Below, piece after piece: positions 53,243-62,301 of a stretch of DNA of 64,000 nt. The stretch is from Tropicimonas sp. IMCC34043 (GTDB taxonomy: Bacteria > Pseudomonadota > Alphaproteobacteria > Rhodobacterales > Rhodobacteraceae). The DNA lies in contig NZ_QMEK01000005.1 in the NCBI RefSeq assembly GCF_003390845.1, forward strand, positions 186,001-250,000, written 5' to 3'. Position 1 is the first letter of the stretch; each line of letters starts with the position of its first letter. Under the pieces are notes generated by a model. The model saw only the letters and a program-made list of their open reading frames with translations. It was not told the DNA's origin and searched no databases. Position numbers and translations under genes: made by a program.

Positions 53243-54730
53243 ATGACCACGACACTTTCCCGACTTTCCCGCGCCACACTGGGCGCGCTTCCCGCCGGGG
53301 TCGCAGCGCCCGGCTATGACATCGATGCGGTGACGCCCGGCATCCTTCACGTGGGGCTCGGCAATTTTCACCGGGCGCATCAGGCGGTCTATCTCGACGA
53401 TCTGTTCGCCAAGGGGCTCTCGCACGACTGGGGCATTCTCGGCGCCGGGGTCATGGACTATGACGCCGAACAGCGTAAGGCGCTGATGGCGCAGGACTGC
53501 CTTTACACCGTGGTCGAACAGGATGGCGCGGGCGACGCGGCGCGCGTGATCGGGGCCATGCGGGGCTTCCTGCCGGTCGAGCCGGGCTGTGCCGCGATCC
53601 TTGCGGCGATGGCCGACACGACGATCCGCATCGTGTCGATGACGGTGACAGAGGGCGGCTATTTCATCGATCCCGCAACCGGGGTGTTCGACCCGAGCCA
53701 GGCCGCGATCCGCCACGACATTGCCAACCCCGACAGGCCGAAAACGATCTTCGGCGCCATCGTGGCGGGCCTCAAGGCGCGCCGCGCCGCCGGCGAGGTG
53801 CCCTTCACGGTCATGTCCTGCGACAACGTTCCCCACAATGGCCGCGTCGCCCGCGACGTGGTGGTGGGGATCGCCGAGGGTCAGGACACGGCGCTTGCCG
53901 CCTGGATCAAGGACACTGTCGCCTTCCCCAATGGCATGGTCGACCGGATCACGCCCGCGACGACCGAAGCGCGGCGCAAGTACCTGCGCGACACCTTCGG
54001 GGTCGAGGATGCCCGGCCGGTGTTCTGCGAGCCGTTCCGGCAATGGGTGCTGGAGGACAAGTTCACCGCCGGCCGGCCGAAGCTGGAAGACGTGGGCGTG
54101 CAGTTCGTGCCGGACGTGACGCCCTATGAGAACATGAAGATCCGGATCCTGAACGGCGGCCATGCCTGCATCGCCTATGCGGGCCATCTGATGGGCTGCC
54201 ACTATGCCCACAACGCGATGGAGCATCCGCTGGTCTCGGCCTTCCTCGAAAAGGTTGAACGGGACGAGATCATTCCGGTGGTGGCGCCGGTGCCCGACAC
54301 CTCGCTTGAAGACTACTTCACCCTGATCCGGCAGCGGTTCTCGAACCCCAGGATCGAGGACGAGATCCGCAGGCTCTGCCTTGACGGCTCGAACCGGCAG
54401 CCGAAGTTCATCGTGCCCTCGGCACGCGACAATCTGGCGAAGGGCCGCGCGGTGCCCGGCCTCGCGCTCGAAAGCGCGCTGTGGTGCCGGTACTGCTATG
54501 GCGAGGACGAACAGGGCGTCGTGATCGAACCGAACGATCCCGATTGGGACCGGTTGACCAGGCAGGCGCGGGCGGCGCGGGACAATCCCGCCGCCTGGCT
54601 TGAGATGGGCGACATCTATGGCGACGTCGCCAAGGCCGAGGCGTTCCGCGCCGATTTCATCGGCTGGCTGAACCGGCTTTGGGCCGAGGGTACCGAGACG
54701 GTCGTGCGCGACTATCTGGGGAAGGCCTGA
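53243..54730 (+). CDS. mtlK: Mannitol 2-dehydrogenase MtlK
   Basis: A 495-residue polyol-specific long-chain dehydrogenase. The N-terminal cofactor region is ILHVGLGNFHRAHQAVYLDD; the catalytic signature K-x4-N-x2-H is Lys299-Asn304-His307 in KIRILNGGHACIAY; CDNVPHNGRVARDVV and NPRIEDEIRRLCLDGSNR are further family blocks. It oxidises D-mannitol (and D-arabitol) to D-fructose (or D-xylulose) with NAD. It follows smoEFGK, which imports its substrate. AACGGAGGCCAAG precedes the ATG. Confidence 0.93.
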   Translation: MTTTLSRLSRATLGALPAGVAAPGYDIDAVTPGILHVGLGNFHRAHQAVYLDDLFAKGLSHDWGILGAGVMDYDAEQRKALMAQDCLYTVVEQDGAGDAARVIGAMRGFLPVEPGCAAILAAMADTTIRIVSMTVTEGGYFIDPATGVFDPSQAAIRHDIANPDRPKTIFGAIVAGLKARRAAGEVPFTVMSCDNVPHNGRVARDVVVGIAEGQDTALAAWIKDTVAFPNGMVDRITPATTEARRKYLRDTFGVEDARPVFCEPFRQWVLEDKFTAGRPKLEDVGVQFVPDVTPYENMKIRILNGGHACIAYAGHLMGCHYAHNAMEHPLVSAFLEKVERDEIIPVVAPVPDTSLEDYFTLIRQRFSNPRIEDEIRRLCLDGSNRQPKFIVPSARDNLAKGRAVPGLALESALWCRYCYGEDEQGVVIEPNDPDWDRLTRQARAARDNPAAWLEMGDIYGDVAKAEAFRADFIGWLNRLWAEGTETVVRDYLGKA

Positions 54731-54736
54731 AGCCGC

Positions 54737-54817
54737 CCTGCCCCGGCCGTTTCGGGGGTGGCCGGCCGGGGCAGGTATTTGGACCAAGAAGAAGACGCCG
54801 GGGGTTCGGCCCCGGCG
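54737..54817. terminator. Paired stem-loops between convergent genes
   Basis: CCTGCCCCGGCCG/CGGCCGGGGCAGG (54737-54775, 13-bp stem) is followed by TATTTGG and then by CGCCGGGG/CCCCGGCG (54796-54817, 8-bp stem). They lie between the mtlK and SelA-like stops and can serve both directions. Between them is a CCAAGAAGAAG stretch, which I recall as common near gene ends in Rhodobacterales. Confidence 0.6.
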
Positions 54818-54831
54818 ATGGTCCGTGGTGG

Positions 54832-56028
54832 TCAGTCGGGCCAGGCGAGCCAGCCTGCGGCGCTGCGGCGCGGGGTGTCCATGGCATAGTCCGGGCGCGG
54901 GGCGGCCATCAGGGAGATCAGCGCCTCGGCCACCACCTCGGCCTCGCCCGGGTGCAGGTTGCAGGGATCGAGGAAGAAATGGCCAAGCTCGGCCTCGTGG
55001 TTGCGCACGATCACCGGCGGTTCGGCTGCGGCAAGCGCGCGGGCAAACCCGGTGGCGGTGAAGCCGCTTTCGGGCAGGACCCGCACCTCGACCCGGTCGA
55101 GCGGGTTTGCGGTCGGGTCGGGCACGATCCTCGCCTGCAGGCCGGGCATCCCGGCAAGTGTGCTCATCCACAGATCGAGCGCGGATTGTTCGCGGGCGCG
55201 GATCCCTGTGTGATCGCGCCGTTCCCAGGCGTCGAGGGCTGCCATCACGCCGGCGATGCTTTCCTTGCCGACCTTCATGCCGCGGCCGATGCCGTGGTTC
55301 TGGATATAGGCCGCGCGCACCAGATCCTTGCGGCCCGCAACAAGCCCCGAGGTCGGCCCGGACAGGAACTTGTGGCCCGAATAGACCACGAGGTCCGCGC
55401 CTTGCGCGAGGAACACCCGGAGGTCGTATTCCGACGCCGCATCGACGATGACCGGGATGCCCCTGGGCTTGCAGATCGCGACGACCTCGGGCAGCGACAG
55501 CATCCCGTATTGCGCCGAATGGTGGGTGACGACGTGCAGCACCGCCGCCGTCCGGTCGGTGATCGCGTTCGCGATGTTGAAGGGCATGGTCGAGCTGACG
55601 GTGCCGGCCAGCACCACCTTGCCGCCGGCGAGCCGCACCGACTGGTCGATCGGCGCGCCATAGTTCACCGAATGGCCGAGTTGCAGGATCACCTCGTTCG
55701 GGCGCCCGCCGGTGTCGTCGGGCAGCCGTTCGACGGCGAGCAGGTCGTCGCCGGTGATCGTACCCGCGACCGCCATGCTGATGCCGGCGGCGCAGCAGGC
55801 GGTGACAAAGCCCGCCTCGCCGCCCGTCAGGCGGGAAATCGTCGCGCTGGCGCGGCGCTGCAGGTCGTCCATCTCGATCCATTCGGGCGCGATCTCGGCC
55901 ATCGCCGCGATGGCTTCGGGGCCGATGATCGAGGCGCCGAGAAAGGTCATGGTTCCCGAGACATTGACCACCTTGCGAAGGCCGAGGCGGCTGCGGATGT
56001 CGGAGTTGGTGAGGGTCGGCGGGGTCAT
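54832..56028 (-). CDS. SelA-like PLP-dependent enzyme (ammonia-lyase/aminotransferase type)
   Basis: A 398-residue PLP enzyme of the SelA/glucosaminate-6-phosphate ammonia-lyase (DgaE, YhfS) branch. The start [20 protein letters not shown] and the block [20 protein letters not shown] form the phosphate-binding region; [20 protein letters not shown] is followed by [18 protein letters not shown], in which Lys is the likely Schiff-base residue. The family carries out beta-elimination or racemisation of amino acids or amino sugars, not true selenocysteine synthesis in this context. I chose the ATG at 56028 since TCTGGAG precedes it. It is last in an amino-acid ABC operon, so it likely acts on the imported amino compound. 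Confidence 0.85.
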   Translation of the reverse strand: MTPPTLTNSDIRSRLGLRKVVNVSGTMTFLGASIIGPEAIAAMAEIAPEWIEMDDLQRRASATISRLTGGEAGFVTACCAAGISMAVAGTITGDDLLAVERLPDDTGGRPNEVILQLGHSVNYGAPIDQSVRLAGGKVVLAGTVSSTMPFNIANAITDRTAAVLHVVTHHSAQYGMLSLPEVVAICKPRGIPVIVDAASEYDLRVFLAQGADLVVYSGHKFLSGPTSGLVAGRKDLVRAAYIQNHGIGRGMKVGKESIAGVMAALDAWERRDHTGIRAREQSALDLWMSTLAGMPGLQARIVPDPTANPLDRVEVRVLPESGFTATGFARALAAAEPPVIVRNHEAELGHFFLDPCNLHPGEAEVVAEALISLMAAPRPDYAMDTPRRSAAGWLAWPD

Positions 56029-56044
56029 GTCAGCTCCAGAGAGG

Positions 56045-56815
56045 TCAGAAATAGGAGGCGCGGAAACGCGCCAGGAAGGCCGCGAGGCGGGGATAATCGT
56101 CGGCGTTGGCCAGAAGCTCCCTCGGTTCGCCCTCGGCCGCGATCCGGCCGTCGGCCATGAAGACGATGCGCGAAGAGGCATCGCGGGCAAAGGCGATCTC
56201 GTGGGTGACCATCAGCATGGTCATGCCCTCGGCGGCAAGCGCGCGCACCACCTCGAGCACCTCGCCGACAAGCTCGGGGTCGAGGGCCGAGGTGATCTCG
56301 TCGAGCAGCAGCACCTTTGGCTCCATCGCAACGGCCCGCGCGATACCCACACGCTGCTGCTGGCCGCCCGACAGTTCGGCCGGCAGGCTGTCGGCCTTGT
56401 GGGCAAGCCCGACCCGGTCGAGCCAGGTCTCGGCGATGGCGCGGGCCTCGTCGCGCGATTTGCGGCGGACCTTGCGCAGGCCCAGCATGATGTTCTCGGC
56501 CGCGGTCAGGTGCGGGAACAGGTTGAAGCTTTGAAACACCATCCCGGTCTCGGCCCGCATCCGTGCCAGCGTGCGTTCGTTGCGGCGCTGGCCGGGGGCG
56601 GAAAAGCCGACCTCTTCGCCATCGATCCGGATCGAACCGGCATCGTAGCTTTCAAGGAAGTTGACGCAGCGCAGCAGGGTGGTCTTGCCGCTGCCCGAGG
56701 GGCCGATGACGGTCACAACCTCGCCGCGCCCGACGTCGAGGTCGACGTCTTTCAGAACCTCGATCTCGCCGAAGGATTTCCGCAAGCCGCGGATCGAAAG
56801 CAGTGGGTCGGTCAT
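56045..56815 (-). CDS. Polar amino-acid ABC transporter ATP-binding protein
   Basis: A 256-residue GlnQ/HisP-type ATPase. Walker [10 protein letters not shown] at residues 38-46, signature [20 protein letters not shown], Walker [16 protein letters not shown] and H-loop MVTHE. It drives the permease pair encoded just upstream on the strand. It begins five bases after the permease stop. It is 16 bases before the SelA-like gene. Confidence 0.93.
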   Translation of the reverse strand: MTDPLLSIRGLRKSFGEIEVLKDVDLDVGRGEVVTVIGPSGSGKTTLLRCVNFLESYDAGSIRIDGEEVGFSAPGQRRNERTLARMRAETGMVFQSFNLFPHLTAAENIMLGLRKVRRKSRDEARAIAETWLDRVGLAHKADSLPAELSGGQQQRVGIARAVAMEPKVLLLDEITSALDPELVGEVLEVVRALAAEGMTMLMVTHEIAFARDASSRIVFMADGRIAAEGEPRELLANADDYPRLAAFLARFRASYF

Positions 56816-56820
56816 ATGGA

Positions 56821-57471
56821 TCAGGCCTGCATGAAGGAGAACCGCCGTTCGAGCCGTCGCGACAGCGCCGAGAGCGAGTAGTTGATGACGAAATAGATGA
56901 ACGCCCCGAGGATATAGAGCGGCAGCGCCTCGTAGGTGCGGCCGATCACCTGGTTGATCGAATGCATCAGGTCGGTGACGCCGAGCAGCGACACCAGCGC
57001 ACTGCCCTTGACCGCATCGGTCACGCCGTTGATCCAGGGCGGCAGGAACCGGCGCAGCGCCTGGGGAAAGATCACATAGCGCAGGCGTTCGGCGAATGTC
57101 AGCCCGATCGCCATGCCCGCCTCGGTCTGGCCGCGCGGGATCGATTGCACCGCGCCGCGGAGATATTCGATCACCTGCGCGGTCTTGAACAGCGTCAGCG
57201 CCGTCACCGCGGCCCAGAACGCGTCAAAGTCGATGCCGATGGCCGGGAAGCCGTAATAGACGAAGAACAGCAGCACCAGGATCGGGATGCCGCGGATGGT
57301 GTCGGAAAACAGCCGCACCAACAGCCGCAGCGGAAGTGCGCCATAGATCAGCGCACAGCCGAGCAGGACGCCTGCGACAAGCGAGATCCCGACCGTCAGC
57401 GCGGAGACGACGAGCGTGACCCAGAGCCCGCCGAACAGGAACGGGATGGCATAGACGATCTGCTCAAGCAT
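56821..57471 (-). CDS. Polar amino-acid ABC transporter permease 2
   Basis: A 216-residue HisM/GlnP-type permease. The conserved LFSDTIRGIPILVLLFFVYY follows the second span, and EYLRGAVQSIPRGQTEAGMA with YVIFPQALRRFLPPWIN is the EAA-type coupling loop. The start at 57471 (MLEQIV) overlaps the other permease by eight bases. It forms the channel with permease 1. Confidence 0.9.
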   Translation of the reverse strand: MLEQIVYAIPFLFGGLWVTLVVSALTVGISLVAGVLLGCALIYGALPLRLLVRLFSDTIRGIPILVLLFFVYYGFPAIGIDFDAFWAAVTALTLFKTAQVIEYLRGAVQSIPRGQTEAGMAIGLTFAERLRYVIFPQALRRFLPPWINGVTDAVKGSALVSLLGVTDLMHSINQVIGRTYEALPLYILGAFIYFVINYSLSALSRRLERRFSFMQA

Positions 57472-58135
57472 GGCGGCCGACCCGGAAACGACGCTCCAGC
57501 AGGCGCAGCAGGAACAGCAGCAGATAGCCGGTGACAAGATACATGGCGGTCGCGATCAGATAGGCCTCGACGATGCGGAAGGTGTTGAGGTTGATCCATT
57601 GTGCGCCCCAGGTCAGTTCGGGCACGGCGATGACCGAGGCGACCGAAGTGTCCTTGAAGAGCGAAATGAAGGTGTTCGACAGCGCCGGCAGGATGATGCG
57701 GATCATCGCCGGCAGCCGGACCGAGGTGAAGCGCTGCCAGGGGGTCAGGCCCAGTGCCTTGCCGGCGTCGATCTGGCCCTTCGGGATGGCCTCGAGCCCG
57801 GCGCGAAACACCTCGACCAGATAGGCGCCGGAATAGACCGACAGCGTGACGACAAACGAGGTCGCCGCGTCATAGCGGATATCGACCGCCTGCGGCAGGC
57901 CGTAGAACACCAGATAGACCAGAAGGATCAGCGGCACGTTGCGGATCGTCTCGACATAGGCCGCGATTACGCCGCGCAGCCAGCGCCCGCCCGAGACATG
58001 GGCGAGCGCCAGCACCAACCCGATCAGCACGCCGATCGCGATCGAGATCACGGCTAGTTCGAGGCTGAGCAGCAGCCCGCCCCACATCTTGTCGAAGTTC
58101 CGCCAGACCACGGCGAAGTTCAGGTCGTATCCCAT
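57464..58135 (-). CDS. Polar amino-acid ABC transporter permease 1
   Basis: A 223-residue HisQ/GlnP-type permease. AYVETIRNVPLILLVYLVFY and EVFRAGLEAIPKGQIDAGKA with SVRLPAMIRIILPALSN are the family blocks. It overlaps permease 2 by eight bases and lies 57 bases after the binding-protein gene, across a small stem-loop. Confidence 0.9.
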   Translation of the reverse strand: MGYDLNFAVVWRNFDKMWGGLLLSLELAVISIAIGVLIGLVLALAHVSGGRWLRGVIAAYVETIRNVPLILLVYLVFYGLPQAVDIRYDAATSFVVTLSVYSGAYLVEVFRAGLEAIPKGQIDAGKALGLTPWQRFTSVRLPAMIRIILPALSNTFISLFKDTSVASVIAVPELTWGAQWINLNTFRIVEAYLIATAMYLVTGYLLLFLLRLLERRFRVGRHA

Positions 58136-58154
58136 GGCAATCTCCGGCGGGGGG

Positions 58155-58176
58155 CCGCGGCGGGGGGGCGCCGCGG
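58155..58176 (-). terminator. Stem-loop after the amino-acid binding-protein gene
   Basis: CCGCGGCG and CGCCGCGG form a perfect 8-bp stem with a G-only loop of six bases, just after the binding-protein stop. It has no T-run and probably stabilises the upstream message. Confidence 0.5.
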
Positions 58177-58192
58177 TTGACAGGTTCGGCGC

Positions 58193-59068
58193 TCAGATCG
58201 TCGGGAAGCCCGGCGTGCGCGTCGGCGGCTCGAGCCCGAAAAAGGTCTTGAAGGCCGCGTCATAGAGCGTGGTCTCGTGACCGAACATGGCGATGGTGAA
58301 AGCCGTGTTGACGAAGGTCAGCCAGTCGAGGTCGCCCTGCTTCATCGCTGCGCCATAGAGCATCGAGCGCCATTGCTTGCCGGAATCGAAATAGCGGTCG
58401 GGGTTCTTCGCCACCAGCCAGCGCACCGTCGAAAGATCGACCACCGCCGCATCGGCGCGCCGCGAGTCGACCGCCTGCAGCACGTTTGCCTGGGTGTCGA
58501 GCTGCATCACCTCGGCCTCGGGCAGCGCCTCGTGCACCGCCTCTTCGGCGCCGACGTTCTGCAGGATCGAGACCCGCGCCTTGGATCCGATGGTCAGCAG
58601 GTCGTCATAGCTCTTGATCTCGTTCCCTGGGCGCGAGATCAGCGCCACGCCCTCGACGTAATAGGGGCGCGAGAAGTTCACAAGCTGGGCACGCTGGCCG
58701 CTCATGGTCATGAACTGGCATACGATGTCGACCTTGCCGGTGTTGACGTTGGGGATCCGCTGGGCCGGATCCTGCAGCACGAACTCGACCTTGGTCTCGT
58801 CGTCGAACAGCGCCTTGGCAAGGATCCGGCCCATGGTGATGTCCATGCCGACCAACTCGCCCGCGTCGTCCTCGAAATGCCAGGGCGCGTTGGTCGATCC
58901 GGTGCCGACCAGCACCTTGCCGCGGTCGATTACCTTCGGCAGCAGGCTGTCCGCGGCCGATTGTGCCGCCGCCTCGCCGGCTGTCAGGACCAGCGATCCG
59001 CCCGTCACGCCGGCCGAGGCCAGCCCGAAGGCGCCGAATTTCAAAAAGTCTCTGCGTAGCGAAGTCAT
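58193..59068 (-). CDS. Amino-acid-binding periplasmic protein of ABC importer
   Basis: A 291-residue family-3 solute-binding protein. A Tat-like signal (LRRDFLKFGAFGLASAG) precedes the mature domain, with GKVLVGTGSTNAPWHFEDDA, GELVGMDITMGRILAKALF and VDIVCQFMTMSGQRAQLVNF. The family binds polar amino acids and related compounds. It is first in the leftward operon binding protein-permease 1-permease 2-ATPase-SelA-like enzyme. A divergent IclR gene begins 131 bases away. Confidence 0.9.
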   Translation of the reverse strand: MTSLRRDFLKFGAFGLASAGVTGGSLVLTAGEAAAQSAADSLLPKVIDRGKVLVGTGSTNAPWHFEDDAGELVGMDITMGRILAKALFDDETKVEFVLQDPAQRIPNVNTGKVDIVCQFMTMSGQRAQLVNFSRPYYVEGVALISRPGNEIKSYDDLLTIGSKARVSILQNVGAEEAVHEALPEAEVMQLDTQANVLQAVDSRRADAAVVDLSTVRWLVAKNPDRYFDSGKQWRSMLYGAAMKQGDLDWLTFVNTAFTIAMFGHETTLYDAAFKTFFGLEPPTRTPGFPTI

Positions 59069-59198
59069 GTGAAATCTCCTGTCGGATGGTTTCTGGTTGC
59101 TTGCGTTATTCAGTAATTATATCCATTCGGGCGGAACACCGGCGCCGGGGCCGCGCTCAGGGCGGCGCCGGGCCGAGGGGAAACAGGGGGGACGCATC

Positions 59199-59969
59199 AT
59201 GGATCAGGCCACCGCGCCCCGCACCCGGACCAGCGGTATCGACCGGACGCTGCAGATCATGGACATCCTTGCCGAACGCAAGGTGGCGATGTCGGCCTAT
59301 GACCTGGCCAAATCCGCGGGCGCGCCGGTCTCGACCATCTACCGTCTGGTCGATGAACTGGTTGAGCGTTCGATGTTGACCCGGCAGCCCGACAACATGA
59401 TTTGGCTGGGGCCGCGGCTGATGCGCTATGGTCTGGTCTATCGCGCCCAGATGGATGTGTTCTCGCTGGCCCAGCAGGAGATGCAGCGCCTGGTCGATGC
59501 GACCGGCGAGACGGTGCAGATCTGTGCACGCGACGAGGGCATGATGCTGGTGATCGGCATGGCCCATGGCGAGGGGCATTTCCGCGTCGCCTCGGCGGTC
59601 GGAACGCGGGTGCCGCTGAACTGGACCGCCTCGGGGCGGCTGCTTCTGGGCCACCTTGGCGACGAGGATCGGCGCGCGACATTCGCCGCGACCGCGCGGC
59701 CCTCGAACACCGGCATGGCCGAAACCGACCCCGACGTTCTGTCGCGGCAGGCGCGCGAGGATTTCGAGAACCGGCTTTCGGTGCAGTTCAACGCATCGGA
59801 ATTCTCGGTGGCCTGCATTGCAGCCCCGATCCGCGACGAATCCGGTGCCTGCGTCGCGACGATCTCGATCGTGGTGCCGGACCGCAAGGCCGAGGAGCGC
59901 AGCGAGGCATTGTCGGTCGCGGTCCGCGATGCTGCGGCGTCGGTCGAACGCTCGCTTGGGCGCCACTGA
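59199..59969 (+). CDS. IclR-family transcriptional regulator
   Basis: A 256-residue IclR-type regulator. The N-terminal winged helix holds RTLQIMDILAERKVAMSAYD and SAGAPVSTIYRLVDELVERS (recognition region); the effector domain starts VYRAQMDVFSLAQQEMQRLV and ends with the TISIVVPDRKAEERSEALSV block. GGGGGGAC precedes the ATG. It lies between the divergent amino-acid ABC operon and a convergent RidA gene. An 8+8 inverted repeat at 60583-60608 near the RidA and TRAP promoters looks like a site for this class of regulator. Confidence 0.9.
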   Translation: MDQATAPRTRTSGIDRTLQIMDILAERKVAMSAYDLAKSAGAPVSTIYRLVDELVERSMLTRQPDNMIWLGPRLMRYGLVYRAQMDVFSLAQQEMQRLVDATGETVQICARDEGMMLVIGMAHGEGHFRVASAVGTRVPLNWTASGRLLLGHLGDEDRRATFAATARPSNTGMAETDPDVLSRQAREDFENRLSVQFNASEFSVACIAAPIRDESGACVATISIVVPDRKAEERSEALSVAVRDAAASVERSLGRH

Positions 59970-60000
59970 TCCAAAGCGCGCAGGGGACGGCATCGGGCGG

Positions 60001-60486
60001 CTAACCGGCATGTTCGAAGATCGCCTCTATCTCGACCGTGATCCGATTGGGCAGCGAGGCGACGCCGAGCGACGATCTGGCGTGAATTCCGGTCTCGCCG
60101 AATATCTCGGCCAGAAGCTCGGAGGCGCCGTCGATGACAAAGGCATGGCGCGCGAAGTCTGGCGTCGCGTTGACCAGTCCCAGCAGCTTGACCACCCCGC
60201 CGACCGCGTCGAGCCCGCCGCAATGGGCCCTGAGCGCCGCCAGAATGTTGACGGCCACGAGCCTTGCATGGCCGCGCGCCGCCTCGGCCGAGACATCGTC
60301 GCCCACCCTGCCCTGCATCAGGCTGCCATCGGCAGACACCGGCCCCTGCCCCGAAACGAACAGCAGATTGCCCGAGCGGCGCACATTGGCAAAGCTGCCG
60401 ATCGGGGCTGGCGGAACCTGTGGCAGGGCGATGCCGCTGTGCGCCAGTCGCGCTTCGGGTCCTTGGGACGGGTCTGAGGCGGCCAT
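60001..60486 (-). CDS. RidA-family enamine/imine deaminase (YjgH-like)
   Basis: A 161-residue YjgF/RidA protein. It holds GSFANVRRSGNLLFVSGQGP near the N-terminus and the C-terminal HARSSLGVASLPNRITVEIE, which keeps the Arg of the ARS motif, unlike the RidA-like protein at 2.0-2.5 kb. It probably hydrolyses reactive imines, such as those released by the SelA-like ammonia-lyase-type enzyme encoded nearby. It is leftward, convergent with the IclR gene. Confidence 0.87.
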   Translation of the reverse strand: MAASDPSQGPEARLAHSGIALPQVPPAPIGSFANVRRSGNLLFVSGQGPVSADGSLMQGRVGDDVSAEAARGHARLVAVNILAALRAHCGGLDAVGGVVKLLGLVNATPDFARHAFVIDGASELLAEIFGETGIHARSSLGVASLPNRITVEIEAIFEHAG

Positions 60487-60798
60487 TGTTACACGTCGTC
60501 CCTCGGGTTTTCCGGCTTCCGCACCGCCCGATTTGCAGCCCGGTGGTGCCGCGATGGCGGAATGTCATTATTATGGAGCATAGTTCCGAATAAAGTATGT
60601 TTCGGAACCACCCACCTGTCAAGGCCCAGCCGTGCGCGGCGCTGCGTTCTCGGGTCCTGACATGCGCGCCAAGGTTGTGTGACGCCACGTCAGTATCGGC
60701 TCTTGACGCCTTGACGGGCCCCGGACGCCATCGCTGGTTGACCTTCTCACGCGGCTGAATGATGGAGGGACGCCTGATTTTCGGAGGAGACTCACACA
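60487..60798. promoter_or_regulatory. RidA-TRAP divergent promoter with IclR-type inverted repeat
   Basis: GTTCCGAA (60583-60590) and TTCGGAAC (60601-60608) form a perfect 8+8 inverted repeat with a 10-base spacer; a third CGGAA half-site is at 60558-60562. IclR-family sites are often GTTCCG-type repeats. A weaker dyad TGACG-CCA-CGTCA lies at 60680-60692, closer to dctP. No gene is seen in these 312 bases. Confidence 0.5.
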
Positions 60799-61797
60799 AT
60801 GCTCAGACGTAATTTCCTTGCCTCGGCCCTTGGCGCGGCGATGGTCCTCGGCGCAATGCCGGCCACCGCACAAGGTTTTGACGACATGAAACCCGTGACT
60901 CTGCGGCTTGCCCATGTGGTGACCGAACAGGACGGGTTCCACATTGCGGCGATGAAGTTCCGCGATCTCGTCGCCGAACGCACCGACGGCAAGGTGACGA
61001 TCGAGATCTTCCCGAACGCCTCGCTCGGCGACGAACGCACGTTGCTGGAAGGCATGCAGATCGGCAGCGTCGACATGGGCATCATCACCAACGGTCCGGT
61101 CGCGAACTTTGTCGAACCGATGGCGGTGTTCGAACTACCGTTCCTGTTCCCCTCGCGCGAAGCGGCCTATCGGGTGCTTGACGGCGATGTCGGGCAGGAG
61201 CTGCTCGACCGGCTGTCCGAGGTGAACCTCAAGGGCCTCGCCTATGCCGAACGCGGGTTCCGCAACCTGACCAACAGCCAGCATCCGGTGGCCACCCCCG
61301 CCGACATGGACGGGCTGCGTATCCGCGTGATGGAAAACCCGGTCTATACCGACACGTTCCGCGAACTTGGCGCCAACGCGATCCCGATGGCCTGGACCGA
61401 GGCGCTGACCGCGATGCAGCAGGGCACCATCGACGGCCAGGAAAACCCGGTCGGCGTGGTCTATTCCTTCAAGCTCGACGAAACCCAGAAATACATGACC
61501 ATGACCCGGCACACCTATGCCCCGGCGATCTTCGTCATGGGGATGCCGGCCTGGAACAAGCTTCCCGAGGCTGCGCAGGACGTTCTGGTCCAGTCCGCCC
61601 GCGATGCCTCGGCCTTCGAGCGCGCCTATAATGCCGATATGGAGGCAACCCAGCTCGAAGAGCTGAAGGCCAATGGCATGGAGGTCATTGAGGACGCCGA
61701 CCTGACCGCGTTCAAGGAAGCGGTGGTGCCGGTCTACGAGAAATACGGCGAAGCCTTCGGCGACTACCTCGACCGCATCAATGCGGAGCTGAACTGA
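60799..61797 (+). CDS. dctP: TRAP transporter solute-binding protein
   Basis: A 332-residue DctP-type binding protein. The Sec signal ends about residue 24 (MPATA). The mature domain begins VTLRLAHVVTEQDGFHIAAM, with FPNASLGDERTLLEGMQIGS, FRNLTNSQHPVATPADMDGL and the carboxylate-binding Arg in GLRIRVMENPVYTDTFRELG. It binds a small organic acid or acidic sugar for the QM permease. GGAGGAG lies upstream of the ATG. The gene directly abuts dctQ. Confidence 0.9.
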   Translation: MLRRNFLASALGAAMVLGAMPATAQGFDDMKPVTLRLAHVVTEQDGFHIAAMKFRDLVAERTDGKVTIEIFPNASLGDERTLLEGMQIGSVDMGIITNGPVANFVEPMAVFELPFLFPSREAAYRVLDGDVGQELLDRLSEVNLKGLAYAERGFRNLTNSQHPVATPADMDGLRIRVMENPVYTDTFRELGANAIPMAWTEALTAMQQGTIDGQENPVGVVYSFKLDETQKYMTMTRHTYAPAIFVMGMPAWNKLPEAAQDVLVQSARDASAFERAYNADMEATQLEELKANGMEVIEDADLTAFKEAVVPVYEKYGEAFGDYLDRINAELN

Positions 61798-62301
61798 GTG
61801 CTCAGGCTGGCCGAGGGGATCGATCGTGCAATCGGCGCCGCGCTGCGCCCGCTGCTGTTTGCGGGCATGGCGGCGCTGATCGTGTCGATCACGCTGCAGG
61901 TCGTCACCCGCGTGTTCTTTACCGCCTTCGGCTGGACCGAGGAAGTCGCACGCTTCCTGCTGGTCTGGCTGACCTTTCTCGGCTCGGTCTATGCCTGGCA
62001 TGAACACCGCCACATCGCGGTGACCGTTCTGGTCGAACGCCTGCCCGACGCGGCGCGTCGGGCGGCCACCATTGTCGCCCTTGTGCTCGCGCTCGCGTTT
62101 TTGCTGTCGCTCGCCTGGGTCGGGTACGAATACATGTCGATCCAGAGCTTCCAGAAATCGGCGGCAATGCGGCTGCCCATGTCTTATGTCTATGCGATCA
62201 TCCCCGTTTCCGCGCTGCTGATGGCCTGGTTCTGCCTGTCGGACCTGCTGCGCGCGATCCTGGCGGGCAAGACCCCGGAATTCGCGGAGCCTGCCGAATG
62301 A
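61798..62301 (+). CDS. dctQ: TRAP transporter small membrane subunit
   Basis: A 167-residue four-span protein. LQVVTRVFFTAFGWTEEVAR and WLTFLGSVYAWHEHRHIAV are conserved DctQ segments. It starts with GTG at the base after the dctP stop and its end overlaps dctM by four bases, so translation of the three genes is tightly linked. It forms the integral-membrane complex with DctM. Confidence 0.88.
   Translation: MLRLAEGIDRAIGAALRPLLFAGMAALIVSITLQVVTRVFFTAFGWTEEVARFLLVWLTFLGSVYAWHEHRHIAVTVLVERLPDAARRAATIVALVLALAFLLSLAWVGYEYMSIQSFQKSAAMRLPMSYVYAIIPVSALLMAWFCLSDLLRAILAGKTPEFAEPAE

Noticed and set aside
53060-55882. A 940-residue minus-strand frame over mtlK and the SelA-like gene
   Set aside because: It overlaps mtlK on the other strand and the SelA-like gene in another frame; both real genes have conserved catalytic motifs, and this frame has none.
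54832-56028. Calling the SelA-like gene a selenocysteine synthase
   Set aside because: There is no selB or tRNA-Sec nearby, and its neighbours are an amino-acid importer and RidA; the ammonia-lyase branch of the family fits better.
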